The translations under genes and the position numbers were made by a program. DNA of 64,000 nt from Cohaesibacter intestini (lineage in GTDB: Bacteria > Pseudomonadota > Alphaproteobacteria > Rhizobiales > Cohaesibacteraceae): the NCBI RefSeq assembly GCF_003324485.1, contig NZ_QODK01000005.1:237471-301470 (forward strand), in the 5' to 3' direction. Every line of letters begins with the position of its first letter. Positions within the stretch are counted from its first letter, which is position 1. Shown piece by piece: positions 1 to 8,399 of this stretch. A model generated the notes under the pieces. The model made no database searches. It worked only from the letters and a program-made list of their open reading frames with translations, and had not been told where the DNA came from.

Positions 1-240
1 CGCACGAAGTGCGGTCATGGCAGACACACCGGAGCCACCGGCCACTGGCATATCAGCCCATTTAACACCTTGTTTCTCAAGATTTTCTTTCAAAACATTG
101 AGAGCAGCAGCCTCGCCACCAGCGGTCCACCAATGGAGAACTTCAACATTCTCATCAGCAAAAACCGGGGTAACGGCGAGGGGAATAGCAACGAGGGCAG
201 CACCAACAGCGGTGCCGGTCAGGATCGATTTCAGTTTCAT
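1..240 (-). CDS. Sugar ABC transporter substrate-binding protein, N-terminal part
   Basis: The window edge cuts this gene, so only the first 80 codons are present. The start ATG (238-240) has a clear GGGAGGAAA ribosome site. A basic start and hydrophobic stretch ending near VFADENVEV form a signal peptide for export to the periplasm. The next residues, including HWWTAGGEAAAL and PVAGGSG, match glucose/mannose-binding proteins of the GtsA type in the family 1 extracellular binding proteins. It should deliver a hexose to an ABC importer encoded to the left of the window. It diverges from a LacI-type regulator that probably controls it. The family call is firm; the exact sugar is inferred. Confidence 0.85.
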   Translation of the reverse strand, partial: MKLKSILTGTAVGAALVAIPLAVTPVFADENVEVLHWWTAGGEAAALNVLKENLEKQGVKWADMPVAGGSGVSAMTALRA

Positions 241-277
241 TCTGTTTCCTCCCAGTGTGAAGTCTGAATCTGGACGC

Positions 278-296
278 ATTATAACGTTGTAATAAT
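278..296. promoter_or_regulatory. Imperfect palindrome, possible LacI-family operator
   Basis: The 19-bp sequence ATTATAACGTTGTAATAAT has outer arms ATTAT and ATAAT and inner AC/GT pairs symmetric about position 287. It lies between the divergent sugar-binding protein gene and the LacI-type regulator, where an operator controlling both would be expected. The regulator assignment is inferred from position and symmetry only. Confidence 0.4.
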
Positions 297-400
297 AAAT
301 GGTGTCAATTGATTTTTTTACGGACCTTGGGCTAGGCTACGACAACAGGCAAAGGAATGATCGGGAGATCCGGCCGAACCGGACTCAAAAAAACCACGCA

Positions 401-1450
401 ATGGACCCCAACTCGATGGCCAAAAAAGCCCCAATCTCGGACCTCATTCCGTCAGGCACGCGCCCGACCCAACAGACCATTGCCGACATGACGGGGCTGG
501 CGGTGACGACCGTTTCAAAGGCCCTGCGCAGCGATCCGAAAATTTCTGAAAAAACCCGTCTGCTGGTTGAAAAGGTCGCCAAGGAAGTGGGCTATGTGCC
601 TGACCGTGCGGCCCAGCGCTTGCGCACGGGAAAAACCCATGTCATCAGCCTGATCCTTGATCCCCACAATGAGATTTTAGGCTTTGGCAATTCGATGATC
701 ACAGGCATTGTCGAAGCCCTCCAAGGTACCAACTATCACCTTAATATCACACCGCATTTCACGCCCGGCCACATCATGGAACCGGTGGTCAACATCGTCC
801 GTAACGGCTTGGCCGATGGGTTGATTTTCTCTCGCACCCGGGCACTCGATGAACGGGTGCGGTTCCTCTCAGAACGGGACTTTCCCTTTGTCACCCATGG
901 GCGGACCGAATTCAGCAAACAGCATAATTTCGTCGATTATGACAATGAGGCCTTCGCCTATCAGGCCGTCATGCGCCTGGTGGCAAAAGGCTGCAACAAG
1001 GTCTGTATCTTGTTGCCCTTGAGCAAATTCACCTTCTACCAACATATGCGCTATGGCTTCATGCGCGCAGTGCGGGAAACCGGTGTCGATCACCTGCTGC
1101 CCGAGGATGTGTCCCTTGATTCGCCATCTGACCAGCTTGTGGCATGGGCAAAGGGGCTGGCCGGGACCGACGCCATGCCCGACGGCATCATATGCCCCGG
1201 CGAGACCTCCTATTTTGCGGTGGAAAACGGCTTTGCCGCAGGCGGAAAAAGGCAGGAGCAAGACTATTGCGTCGTCGCCAAAAGTGTATCCGCCGTACTG
1301 CCCCTGAACAATCCAAACCTCGATCTGATTGCCGAGGACGTCAAGGAAGCAGGCTTTCTGATGGGGCAATCCCTGCTTGAAGTGCTGTCCTCACCGGAAA
1401 AGGCGCCTCGCCAGATTCTGCAAGAGCCAACCTTGAAATTTCCGATCTAG
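401..1450 (+). CDS. LacI-family transcriptional regulator
   Basis: This 349-residue protein has a LacI helix-turn-helix near residues 22-45 (QQTIADMTGLAVTTVSKAL), a hinge segment (AAQRLRTGK) and a periplasmic-binding-like sugar sensor domain. I chose ATG 401 because the open frame upstream (from 299) has no family similarity and the length then fits. ATG 416 is equally possible, and neither start has a strong Shine-Dalgarno sequence. It diverges from the truncated sugar-binding protein gene, so its likely job is to repress that importer until a sugar or glucoside is present. The specific ligand cannot be read from the sequence. Confidence 0.88.
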   Translation: MDPNSMAKKAPISDLIPSGTRPTQQTIADMTGLAVTTVSKALRSDPKISEKTRLLVEKVAKEVGYVPDRAAQRLRTGKTHVISLILDPHNEILGFGNSMITGIVEALQGTNYHLNITPHFTPGHIMEPVVNIVRNGLADGLIFSRTRALDERVRFLSERDFPFVTHGRTEFSKQHNFVDYDNEAFAYQAVMRLVAKGCNKVCILLPLSKFTFYQHMRYGFMRAVRETGVDHLLPEDVSLDSPSDQLVAWAKGLAGTDAMPDGIICPGETSYFAVENGFAAGGKRQEQDYCVVAKSVSAVLPLNNPNLDLIAEDVKEAGFLMGQSLLEVLSSPEKAPRQILQEPTLKFPI

Positions 1451-1458
1451 GTCACCGA

Positions 1459-1500
1459 TAAAAAAGCAACGGGCTTCCCTGATGAAGATCAGGAAAACCC
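1459..1500 (-). terminator. Rho-independent terminator of araB
   Basis: On the minus strand a hairpin with a perfect CCTGAT/ATCAGG core and outer GGG/CCC pairing (1471-1500) is followed by a short T run (1459-1465). It sits just past the araB stop codon and between two convergent genes. Confidence 0.65.
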
Positions 1501-1545
1501 GCTGCCACCTTGACCCTGGGAAGAGATCATAGGCTTGGGAGAGAC

Positions 1546-3180
1546 TTAATCGCGTTTCGACAGCTCTTCAGAGAAGGCGCCCAACCGCTTGTAATCCGCA
1601 TAAATGGCTTCATAGGCCTTGTGGGCTTCCGGATCGGGTTTGAAGACTTTTTCAACTGGGCTGTGCATCGCTGCTTTCGCCGCTTCAATATCCTCATAGG
1701 CCCCGGCAGCCGTCGCCGCAAAGATCGCCGCACCCCGGGCACAGCATTCATCAGATGCCACAACGCTGATTTCACGGTTGAGCACATCGGCGCAAATCTG
1801 CGAAACCAGATCGGACTTGCGGGCAATGCCGCCGATGCCAACGATACTCTTGACCGGAATACCTTCGGATTCGAACCGTTCGACAATGGCCCTTGAGCCA
1901 AAGGCCGTCGCTTCAATCAGGGCCCGATAGATAGATGGAGCCGTCGAGCCCAGATGCAACCCGGACAGGATCGCCTTGATCGTCTGATCCGCATCCGGCG
2001 TCCGCCGTCCATTCAGCCAGTCCAGCGCCCGCTCGCCATAGGCTCCCGGCGGCAACTGGGCAGCAGCCTCTTCAAGCTGCGGCAGCAAGGACCCCGCCTT
2101 GGTATTGCTGCGCCGGTTCCACATCAAGACGCGTTCAAACCAGGCAAAGACATCGCCAAAAGAGGACTGCCCTGCTTCAAAACCGATATAACCCGGCATC
2201 GCACTGCCCGGCACCTGACCACAAATGCCATGCACCAACGTGTCCTTCACCTCTTCCGGTGGGGCGATCAGAATATCGCAGGTCGATGTGCCCATCACCC
2301 GCACCAGCGAGTAAGGCTCAATGCCCGCACCAACCGCACCCATATGACAATCAAACGCGCCGACTGCGACCGGGATATCTGCATCCAGCCCCAATCGTCC
2401 AGCCCATTCATTCGACAAGGTGCCCGCAGGTTGATCACTGGTCACGGTGTCTTGATAAAGCGGACTTGGCAGATTGCCGAGGCACGGATCAAGCGCCGTC
2501 AGCCATTCGCGGCTCGGCAGGCCGCCAAATTCCGGGTGCCACAGGGCCTTGTGCCCGGCAGAGCAGCGGCTGCGAACAATCTTCGCCGCATCATCAACAC
2601 CCGTCAGCACCGATGGCACCCAATCGCACAATTCAACCCAGCTGGCCGCGGCCTGAAACACTGCAGGATTGCGCCGACCGACATTGAGGATCTTGGCCCA
2701 GTACCATTCAGAGGAATAAATGCCGCCAACATATTTGGTATAGTCGGGAAACTGGCCGGAGTGACACAGTGCATTGATCTCTTCGGCTTCGGCCACCGAG
2801 GTGTGGTCCTTCCACAGAATGCACATCGCATCCGGGTCGGTCGCAAAGCCATCCTTGAGCGCCAGGGCGGTCGCATCCGCCGTCACAGGCAGGGGTGACG
2901 AGCCGGTCGTGTCCACCCCGATACCGATGATTTTCGGCTTGCCCGGCGCCATTGACTGAACGGCGTCCCGCACGGCGGCGGTCATCGCTTCAAGATAGTC
3001 TGCCGGGTGCTGACGAAATTGTTGTCGCGTCGGCTCGCAAAAGCGCCCTTCTGCCCATCGCGGATAAGCCGCAACGGCGGCGGCGAGCTCATCCCCCCCC
3101 GCAACACTGACAATCACCGCCCGGACACTATCCGAGCCAAAATCCAACCCCAAGACACAAATCTGCTGATCAGCGGCCAT
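1546..3180 (-). CDS. araB: Ribulokinase, FGGY family
   Basis: The enzyme phosphorylates L-ribulose to L-ribulose 5-phosphate, the second step of arabinose breakdown. The 544-residue product starts at ATG 3180, which has a GGGAGGATA ribosome site; the in-frame extension upstream lacks similarity. The N-terminal nucleotide-binding signature GLDFGSDSVRA is at residues 11-21, and the C-terminal FGGY half carries GIGGIARKSDL and the CARGAAIFAA stretch typical of ribulokinases. It diverges from araC across a 162-bp gap containing AraC-like half-sites, as in enterobacteria. araA and araD lie nearby on the same strand, which supports ribulokinase over other FGGY kinases. Confidence 0.93.
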   Translation of the reverse strand: MAADQQICVLGLDFGSDSVRAVIVSVAGGDELAAAVAAYPRWAEGRFCEPTRQQFRQHPADYLEAMTAAVRDAVQSMAPGKPKIIGIGVDTTGSSPLPVTADATALALKDGFATDPDAMCILWKDHTSVAEAEEINALCHSGQFPDYTKYVGGIYSSEWYWAKILNVGRRNPAVFQAAASWVELCDWVPSVLTGVDDAAKIVRSRCSAGHKALWHPEFGGLPSREWLTALDPCLGNLPSPLYQDTVTSDQPAGTLSNEWAGRLGLDADIPVAVGAFDCHMGAVGAGIEPYSLVRVMGTSTCDILIAPPEEVKDTLVHGICGQVPGSAMPGYIGFEAGQSSFGDVFAWFERVLMWNRRSNTKAGSLLPQLEEAAAQLPPGAYGERALDWLNGRRTPDADQTIKAILSGLHLGSTAPSIYRALIEATAFGSRAIVERFESEGIPVKSIVGIGGIARKSDLVSQICADVLNREISVVASDECCARGAAIFAATAAGAYEDIEAAKAAMHSPVEKVFKPDPEAHKAYEAIYADYKRLGAFSEELSKRD

Positions 3181-3232
3181 GCCGATATCCTCCCATCGGT
3201 CGGTCGAAAGCCTCGCACCAGCATCCAAATCT

Positions 3233-3249
3233 TATGGATTATTCTACTC
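3233..3249 (+). promoter_or_regulatory. AraC-like half-site upstream of araB
   Basis: TATGGA-N7-ACTC matches the left six bases of the E. coli AraC half-site (TATGGA-N7-GCTA, written on the strand opposite the regulated gene). Its edge is 53 bp from the araB start, a normal activating position. Confidence 0.6.
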
Positions 3250-3297
3250 AAAAACTTTCGACACTCTTCTTTCCAAAGCGCACGTTTCAGATTAGAA

Positions 3298-3314
3298 TAT
3301 GGACTATTCTGATG
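3298..3314 (+). promoter_or_regulatory. AraC-like half-site between araB and araC
   Basis: TATGGA-CTATTCT-GATG is a second copy of the element at 3233, sharing TATGGA and TATTCT. It is 65 bp away and 29 bp ahead of the araC start, so it could serve in autoregulation or looping. Confidence 0.55.
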
Positions 3315-3341
3315 CCTTCCAATACAGCAAAGCGCTAGAGA

Positions 3342-3358
3342 TATGGACGATCATTCTA
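3342..3358 (+). promoter_or_regulatory. Possible AraC-like half-site overlapping the araC start codon
   Basis: TATGGA here includes the araC ATG (3343-3345). The right part (TCTA) fits poorly, so this may simply reflect coding sequence. If real, AraC would block its own translation start region. Confidence 0.25.
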
Positions 3359-4356
3359 AATTTGATCCCAGCGCAGACCCACAAGTTCAAGGTCTGTTCA
3401 AGAAACTGGCCTATGACACAGCCCCCAAGGGAGCCGACGATGAGGTTGCGCCGCTTTTTCCCGGCTTTCAGTTCGACGTCAAATTGGTCGCCGGCATCAC
3501 TCCCATTGAGAGCGGCGGCCCACTGGATTTCTATATCGACCGCCCCAACGGCATGCGCGGCTGGATCATAAACCTGACGGTCGACGGCATTGGCCGGGTG
3601 TTTGACGGCCCCAATTCCTTCACCGTCGAACCGGGCGATCTATTGCTTTTCCCGCCGGAAGCACGCCATTTCTATGGCCGCGATTTCGACGCCGACAAAT
3701 GGTGGCATCGCTGGATCTATTTCCAGCCGCGCGCATTCTGGAAACCATGGCTGGACTGGCATCAGGTGGTCGATGGCGTCCATATCTTGCGCAAACGCGA
3801 CGAGGCCAAGACCAGCGAGCTGTTCCGCCTGTTTGTCGAAGTCGAGAAATGGGCCAAGTCTCCCGACAATCTGTCTGTTGATCTTGCCTTCAACCGACTG
3901 GAACATATCCTGCTGCAATGCGCCCGGATGACCCGTTCCTCAAGCATGAACACACCAACCCTTGACGACCGCGTGCTGGCGGCTTGCTCCCTGATTTCCG
4001 CCAATCTCGACAAGCCGCTATCAGTCAAAGACATTGCCAGCCATGTCTGCCTGTCGCCTTCTCGCCTGTCACACCTGTTCCGCAAGAATATCGGCACCGG
4101 CGTGGTCCAGTGGCGCGACGGCCAGCGGGTGCAATATGCAATGCAGATCCTGCGGGTCACCAATGTGCCAATCAAGTCCCTCTCCCAAATGGTCGGCTAT
4201 GAGGATCCACTTTATTTCAGCCGCGTTTTCCGTCGCCATACCGGCATGAGCCCGCGCACCTTCCGCGACAAGAGCCTGCACAACATCACCAGCAACGGCA
4301 CCATTTCGCCGCTCCCCGGGGACGCAATCGTGCAATTGCCGCTGCGCCCGGACTGA
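3343..4356 (+). CDS. araC: Arabinose-responsive AraC-family regulator
   Basis: This 337-residue protein resembles E. coli AraC over its whole length and is longer mainly at both ends. The N-terminal cupin carries PLDFYIDRPNGMRGWI and the PGDLLLFPPEARHFYGRD stretch that forms the arabinose pocket. The C-terminal double helix-turn-helix has HVCLSPSRLSHLFRKN and the YEDPLYFSRVFRRHTG signature. It diverges from araB, the classical arrangement, with candidate half-sites between the two genes. It should activate arabinose genes when arabinose is bound. Similar half-sites upstream of araA, araD, chvE and ytfQ suggest a wider regulon. Confidence 0.93.
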   Translation: MDDHSKFDPSADPQVQGLFKKLAYDTAPKGADDEVAPLFPGFQFDVKLVAGITPIESGGPLDFYIDRPNGMRGWIINLTVDGIGRVFDGPNSFTVEPGDLLLFPPEARHFYGRDFDADKWWHRWIYFQPRAFWKPWLDWHQVVDGVHILRKRDEAKTSELFRLFVEVEKWAKSPDNLSVDLAFNRLEHILLQCARMTRSSSMNTPTLDDRVLAACSLISANLDKPLSVKDIASHVCLSPSRLSHLFRKNIGTGVVQWRDGQRVQYAMQILRVTNVPIKSLSQMVGYEDPLYFSRVFRRHTGMSPRTFRDKSLHNITSNGTISPLPGDAIVQLPLRPD

Positions 4357-4405
4357 TTGCCCTGATGGGCGCTCACGACGACGTGCCAAACCTGCCTCAC
4401 AAACA

Positions 4406-4440
4406 AACACCCCCGAAAGATCGTGTCTTTCGGGGGTGTT
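4406..4440. terminator. Bidirectional terminator between araC and araA
   Basis: A perfect stem (AACACCCCCGAAAGA with its complement) surrounds a 5-base loop at 4421-4425. Flanking A and T residues on both sides suit termination of araC on the plus strand and araA on the minus strand. Confidence 0.8.
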
Positions 4441-4512
4441 CTGTTTCACTGCCCTCGCGAGGCGCGGGTCTGCGGGGACTCTTGTCTGACGCGAGGGCAG
4501 TCGGCCTGAAAA

Positions 4513-6021
4513 TCAGGCCCTAAATCCCTTGGCAAAGTGCCAATAGACTTCATTCATGCGCAAATCCTGCTTGAAGCGCATGGTTTCAGTTTGCTCATCG
4601 ATCAAGGCCAGTTCCATCCCGGCGATGGTAGCAAAATCATCAAGCATCTCCGAGGTCACATCGTAGCTATAGGCGGTGTGATGCGCACCACCCGCCAAGA
4701 TCCATGCGGAGCATGCGGTCTTGAAGTCTGGTGCACATTCCCAAACCGCACGCGCCACCGGCAGGTTCGGCAGGTCAGGATGATCCACGGCCTTGACCTT
4801 ATTGACGATCAGGCGGAAGCGATTGCCCAGATCAACGAAGCAGGCATTCAGCGCATCACCCTTCTGGGCATTGAAGACCAGACGCACCGGATCGGCCTTG
4901 CCGCCAATACCAAGCGGATGAATTTCCATTTGCGGTTTGTCGACGGCAATCGACGGGCAGACTTCAAGCATATGCGCACCAAGCACCTTCTCGGCACCGG
5001 GTTTGATATCATAGGTATAGTCTTCCATGAAGGACGTTGCCCCGGTCAGCCCATGACCCATCACTTTCATGGCGCGCACGAGCGCCGGGGTTTTCCAGTC
5101 CCCTTCCCCGGCAAAGCCAAAGCCCTTGGCCATCAGCCGCTGCGGCGCAAGACCGGGCAACTGGTTAAGTCCATGCAGATCCTGGAAGGTATGCGTGAAG
5201 CCAGTATAGCCCCCTTCAGTAAGGAAGGCCTCAAGCCCCAGTTCCTGACGCGCAGCATCCAGCAGCGAGGCACGCTTTTCGCCCCCAGCTTTCAAGGCTG
5301 GCACCAGATCGTAAAGCGCTTCATACTCGGCGACCAATGCCTCGACATCAGCCTCGGCAATACTGGCCATCCGGTCAACCAGATCGCCAACGCCCCAGCC
5401 ATCAACCGCAAAGCCAAAGGCCATTTCGGCACCGACTTTGTCCCCTTCAGTGACGGCGACATCGCGCATATTGTCACCAAAGCGGCAGAAACGGGCCCCT
5501 TGCCAGTCATGCCAGGCTCGGGCAGCCCGCATCCAGCTATCAATCCGCTCCTGCACATCGGCCTCAGACCAGTGACCCACCACCACCTTGCGGCCAAGAC
5601 GCAAGCGTGAATGCATGAAGCCTGCTTCCCGGTCGCCGTGAGCGGCCTGATGCAGGTTCATATAGTCCATGTCGATGCTGTCCCAAGGCAGGTCGGCATT
5701 GAGCTGGGTATGAAGATGCAGCACCGGTTTGGTTAGCTGGGTAAGGCCACGGATCCACATTTTGGCCGGCGAGAAGGTATGCATCCAGAGAATGACGCCG
5801 CCACAGGTCGGGTCAGCAGACGCCCGACGGCACATATCGGCAATCTCATCAGTTGTGGTGCCAACACCGGCAAACTCAATCGGCAGAACCAACCGCCCAT
5901 CCTTGCTGAGCCCATCAACGACCGTGCGGGCATTCTCGGCAACCTTGCCCAGAGCCTCCGCCCCATACAGATGCTGCGAACCACAGATAAACCAGAATTT
6001 CAACTCTTTGAGTGCAATCAT
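4513..6021 (-). CDS. araA: L-arabinose isomerase
   Basis: It converts L-arabinose to L-ribulose with a Mn2+ centre in the cytoplasm. The 502-residue length matches the E. coli enzyme (500). The metal and catalytic residues fall at nearly identical positions: E306 in FAGEGDWK, E333 in FMEDYTYD, H350 in [10 protein letters not shown] and H448 in GGAHHTAYS. The start ATG at 6021 has an AGGCAGGAA ribosome site. It lies 85 bp downstream of araD on the same strand, but a possible AraC-like site directly upstream may give it its own promoter. The gene order araD-araA then araB differs from the enterobacterial BAD operon. Confidence 0.96.
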   Translation of the reverse strand: MIALKELKFWFICGSQHLYGAEALGKVAENARTVVDGLSKDGRLVLPIEFAGVGTTTDEIADMCRRASADPTCGGVILWMHTFSPAKMWIRGLTQLTKPVLHLHTQLNADLPWDSIDMDYMNLHQAAHGDREAGFMHSRLRLGRKVVVGHWSEADVQERIDSWMRAARAWHDWQGARFCRFGDNMRDVAVTEGDKVGAEMAFGFAVDGWGVGDLVDRMASIAEADVEALVAEYEALYDLVPALKAGGEKRASLLDAARQELGLEAFLTEGGYTGFTHTFQDLHGLNQLPGLAPQRLMAKGFGFAGEGDWKTPALVRAMKVMGHGLTGATSFMEDYTYDIKPGAEKVLGAHMLEVCPSIAVDKPQMEIHPLGIGGKADPVRLVFNAQKGDALNACFVDLGNRFRLIVNKVKAVDHPDLPNLPVARAVWECAPDFKTACSAWILAGGAHHTAYSYDVTSEMLDDFATIAGMELALIDEQTETMRFKQDLRMNEVYWHFAKGFRA

Positions 6022-6057
6022 TTTCCTGCCTCTTCATATCCCGTTTGTTGTTGTCCC

Positions 6058-6074
6058 CATGGATGAAAGGCAGT
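6058..6074 (+). promoter_or_regulatory. Weak AraC-like half-site upstream of araA
   Basis: CATGGA-TGAAAGG-CAGT shares ATGGATGA with the copies at 11420 and 6969, 37 bp ahead of the araA start. The distal part does not match, so support is modest. Confidence 0.35.
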
Positions 6075-6106
6075 GCCCGGTTGCCCCCATCTGCTAAGGA
6101 AGTCTG

Positions 6107-6802
6107 CTATTTTTGGCCATACCAGGCATTTTTGCCGTGTTTGCGCTGATAGTGATAATCAAGCACATAATCTTCCAACGACTGCAAAGGGTTGGAGATG
6201 GTGGCCGAAATGGTGGCCATATGGGCGATCTCCTCAAGGATCACAGCATTGCGCACCGATTCATCCGCATCCGCGCCCCATGCAAACGGTCCATGACCTG
6301 CCAGCAGAACCATCGGCACCGCCACCGGATCGAGGCCTTCAAAGCGCCTTACGATCGCTTCACCCGTCGCTCCTTCATAATCCCGCTCCACCTCTTGAGG
6401 GCTGAGCGGCGCCGTGCAAGGAACAGAGCCCGCGCAATAATCTGCCTGTGTCGTGCCAAGACAAGGGATCGACCGCCGGGCTTGTGCCCACGCGACAGCA
6501 TGGCGCGAATGGGTGTGACTGACGCCACCAATTGTCGGGAAAGCCTTGTAAAGCACTGTGTGGGTGCGGGTATCCGAGGACGGTTTCTTGTCACCCCAGA
6601 CGACCTTGTTGTCGAGATCAACCACCACCATGTCATCGGCGGTCATCACTTCATAAGGCACGCCGGATGGCTTGATAACCACCAACCCCGCCTCGCGGTC
6701 AATGCCTGAGACATTGCCCCATGTATAGAGCACAACCCCGCGTCGATTAAGCTCGATATTGGCTTCAAAAACCTGCTGTCGCAGTTCAAGCAACATGGGC
6801 AA
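6107..6802 (-). CDS. araD: L-ribulose-5-phosphate 4-epimerase
   Basis: This class II aldolase-fold enzyme converts L-ribulose 5-phosphate to D-xylulose 5-phosphate, the last arabinose-specific step before the pentose phosphate pathway. The 231-residue length is exactly typical. Zinc ligands are visible as H96 and H98 in SHTHSRHA and H170 in LLAGHGPF, and the phosphate-binding region TWGNVSG is at residues 27-33. The ATG at 6802 is preceded by GGGAGGTTGCCC. It probably starts a two-gene araD-araA unit, with an AraC-like half-site 167 bp upstream. Confidence 0.95.
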   Translation of the reverse strand: MPMLLELRQQVFEANIELNRRGVVLYTWGNVSGIDREAGLVVIKPSGVPYEVMTADDMVVVDLDNKVVWGDKKPSSDTRTHTVLYKAFPTIGGVSHTHSRHAVAWAQARRSIPCLGTTQADYCAGSVPCTAPLSPQEVERDYEGATGEAIVRRFEGLDPVAVPMVLLAGHGPFAWGADADESVRNAVILEEIAHMATISATISNPLQSLEDYVLDYHYQRKHGKNAWYGQK

Positions 6803-6968
6803 CCTCCCTCACCATCAACGCCCGAACGACAGGCCAGCTCTGCCCCGTTCCGGCGGATTTCTCAAAAGCCTCCTAAGGACAAGCCGAGCGGCTTGCCTCC
6901 GGACGCACTCCTCTGGTGAGAGTCTGGGCCGAAGCAATCGTCACCGCTAGAGGCTATACCGCCAATTA

Positions 6969-6985
6969 TATGGATGATCCTGCCG
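6969..6985 (+). promoter_or_regulatory. AraC-like half-site upstream of araD
   Basis: TATGGA-TGATCCT-GCCG matches the E. coli half-site at all six left positions and the GC of the right part. It lies in the 368-bp gap 6803-7170 between araD and gguB, which otherwise holds only the gguB terminator. The araD promoter should be in this gap. Confidence 0.6.
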
Positions 6986-7073
6986 TTCAAATTTGTGCCA
7001 ATACTGGATGAAATCCAACTGCCGCCAGCATCGGCGAACCACATCATTACATGGCCTTTTCGCCTGCGCTTAC

Positions 7074-7108
7074 AACAAAGAAAAGGGCAGACCAAAGGTC
7101 CACCCTTT
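7074..7108 (-). terminator. Terminator of the chvE-gguA-gguB operon
   Basis: On the minus strand AAAGGG...CCCTTT encloses a second stem GACC/GGTC around a 3-base loop. A T-rich stretch follows. It lies about 60 bp past the gguB stop codon. Confidence 0.65.
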
Positions 7109-7170
7109 CCAGTGTCAGTTCCTGCTCGATGTAAAACCAAGTTCAAGAAGGACCTGCATTCAACGGCGCA

Positions 7171-8388
7171 TCACTGAGCCTTGTTCTTGTTGTAGACATC
7201 GAAGATCACGGCGGCGAGCAGCACCAGCCCCTTGATGACCTGCTGGTAGTCGATCCCGATCGACATAATCGACATGCCATTGTTCATCACGCCCATCAGG
7301 AACGCGCCGATGATCGCCCCGGTCACCGTACCGACACCACCCGAAAGAGAGGCCCCACCGACAACCACGGCAGCGATCACATCAAGCTCGAAGGTGAAGC
7401 CGGCCTTAGGCGTCGCGGTATTGAGGCGAGCCGCAAAGACCAGCCCGGCAAAGGCCGACAACAGCCCCATATTGGCAAAGGCCAGGAAGGTCAGTCGCTC
7501 GGTTTTGACCCCGGACAGTTTGGCAGCTTTTTCGTTGCCGCCAAGTGCATAGATCCGACGACCAATGGTGGTCCGCGACGTCACAAAGGTATAAATTCCC
7601 ATCAGCAGTGCCATGACGATCAGCACGTTGGGATAGCCCTTATAGCCCGCCATCAGGTAGGACAGATAGGAAATGGCAAAGACGATCAGACCATTTTTGA
7701 CCACGAAGAAGGAGAATGGTTCCTCCACCGTACCATGCTTCTGCTGTTGCTTGCGTGCCTTGATATTGACATAGAGCAGCGCCGCACTGACGGCCAGACC
7801 AAGCGCAATAGTCAGGATATGCGGACGACCCGAACCAAACAGATCGGGAATGAATCCCGAGCTGAGTTTCTGGAACGCCACCGGAAATGGCCCGATGGAC
7901 TGCCCTTCAAGCAGGGCCAGCGTCAGTCCGCGAAAAACCAACATGCCCGCCAAGGTCACAATGAAGGCCGGGATCTTATAATAAGCCACCCAGAAGCCCT
8001 GCAAGCAACCAATGACCACTCCGACCGCCAGACAGACCACAATGGTCACAGCAGCATTGATCTCGTAATTGACGATCATCACCGCCGCCAGCGCGCCGAT
8101 GAAACCAACCACCGAGCCGACCGACAGGTCAATATGACCGGCCACAATGATCAGCAACATGCCGACAGCCATAATGACCACATAGGAGTTCTGCAAAATC
8201 AGGTTGGTCAGATTGAGCGGCCGCATGAGAATGCCGCCAGTCATGACCTGAAAGAAGATCATCACGACGACCAGCGCCAACAACAGACCGTATTCGCGCA
8301 TGTTGGCCTTGAAATATTTAGCGATTCCAGTGGTTTCGCCTTCGGAAGGCTCTTGCGAACCAACGGCGGGTTTTGCCATTTTACTCAT
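7171..8388 (-). CDS. gguB: Sugar ABC transporter permease (GguB/MmsB type)
   Basis: This inner-membrane permease of the ribose/xylose family forms the channel of the importer whose binding protein is ChvE. About 405 residues give roughly ten hydrophobic segments after a polar N-terminus. The family signature DLSVGSVVGFIGALAAV and the C-terminal VVVGGASLSGGVGTVTGAIIG are visible. ATG 8388 is chosen, 12 bp inside a GTG (8400) that overlaps the gguA stop; either start keeps the genes translationally linked. Its length above 400 residues fits the GguB/XylH branch rather than RbsC. Last gene of the chvE-gguA-gguB operon. Confidence 0.9.
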   Translation of the reverse strand: MSKMAKPAVGSQEPSEGETTGIAKYFKANMREYGLLLALVVVMIFFQVMTGGILMRPLNLTNLILQNSYVVIMAVGMLLIIVAGHIDLSVGSVVGFIGALAAVMIVNYEINAAVTIVVCLAVGVVIGCLQGFWVAYYKIPAFIVTLAGMLVFRGLTLALLEGQSIGPFPVAFQKLSSGFIPDLFGSGRPHILTIALGLAVSAALLYVNIKARKQQQKHGTVEEPFSFFVVKNGLIVFAISYLSYLMAGYKGYPNVLIVMALLMGIYTFVTSRTTIGRRIYALGGNEKAAKLSGVKTERLTFLAFANMGLLSAFAGLVFAARLNTATPKAGFTFELDVIAAVVVGGASLSGGVGTVTGAIIGAFLMGVMNNGMSIMSIGIDYQQVIKGLVLLAAVIFDVYNKNKAQ

Positions 8389-8399
8389 TGTCTCACCCA

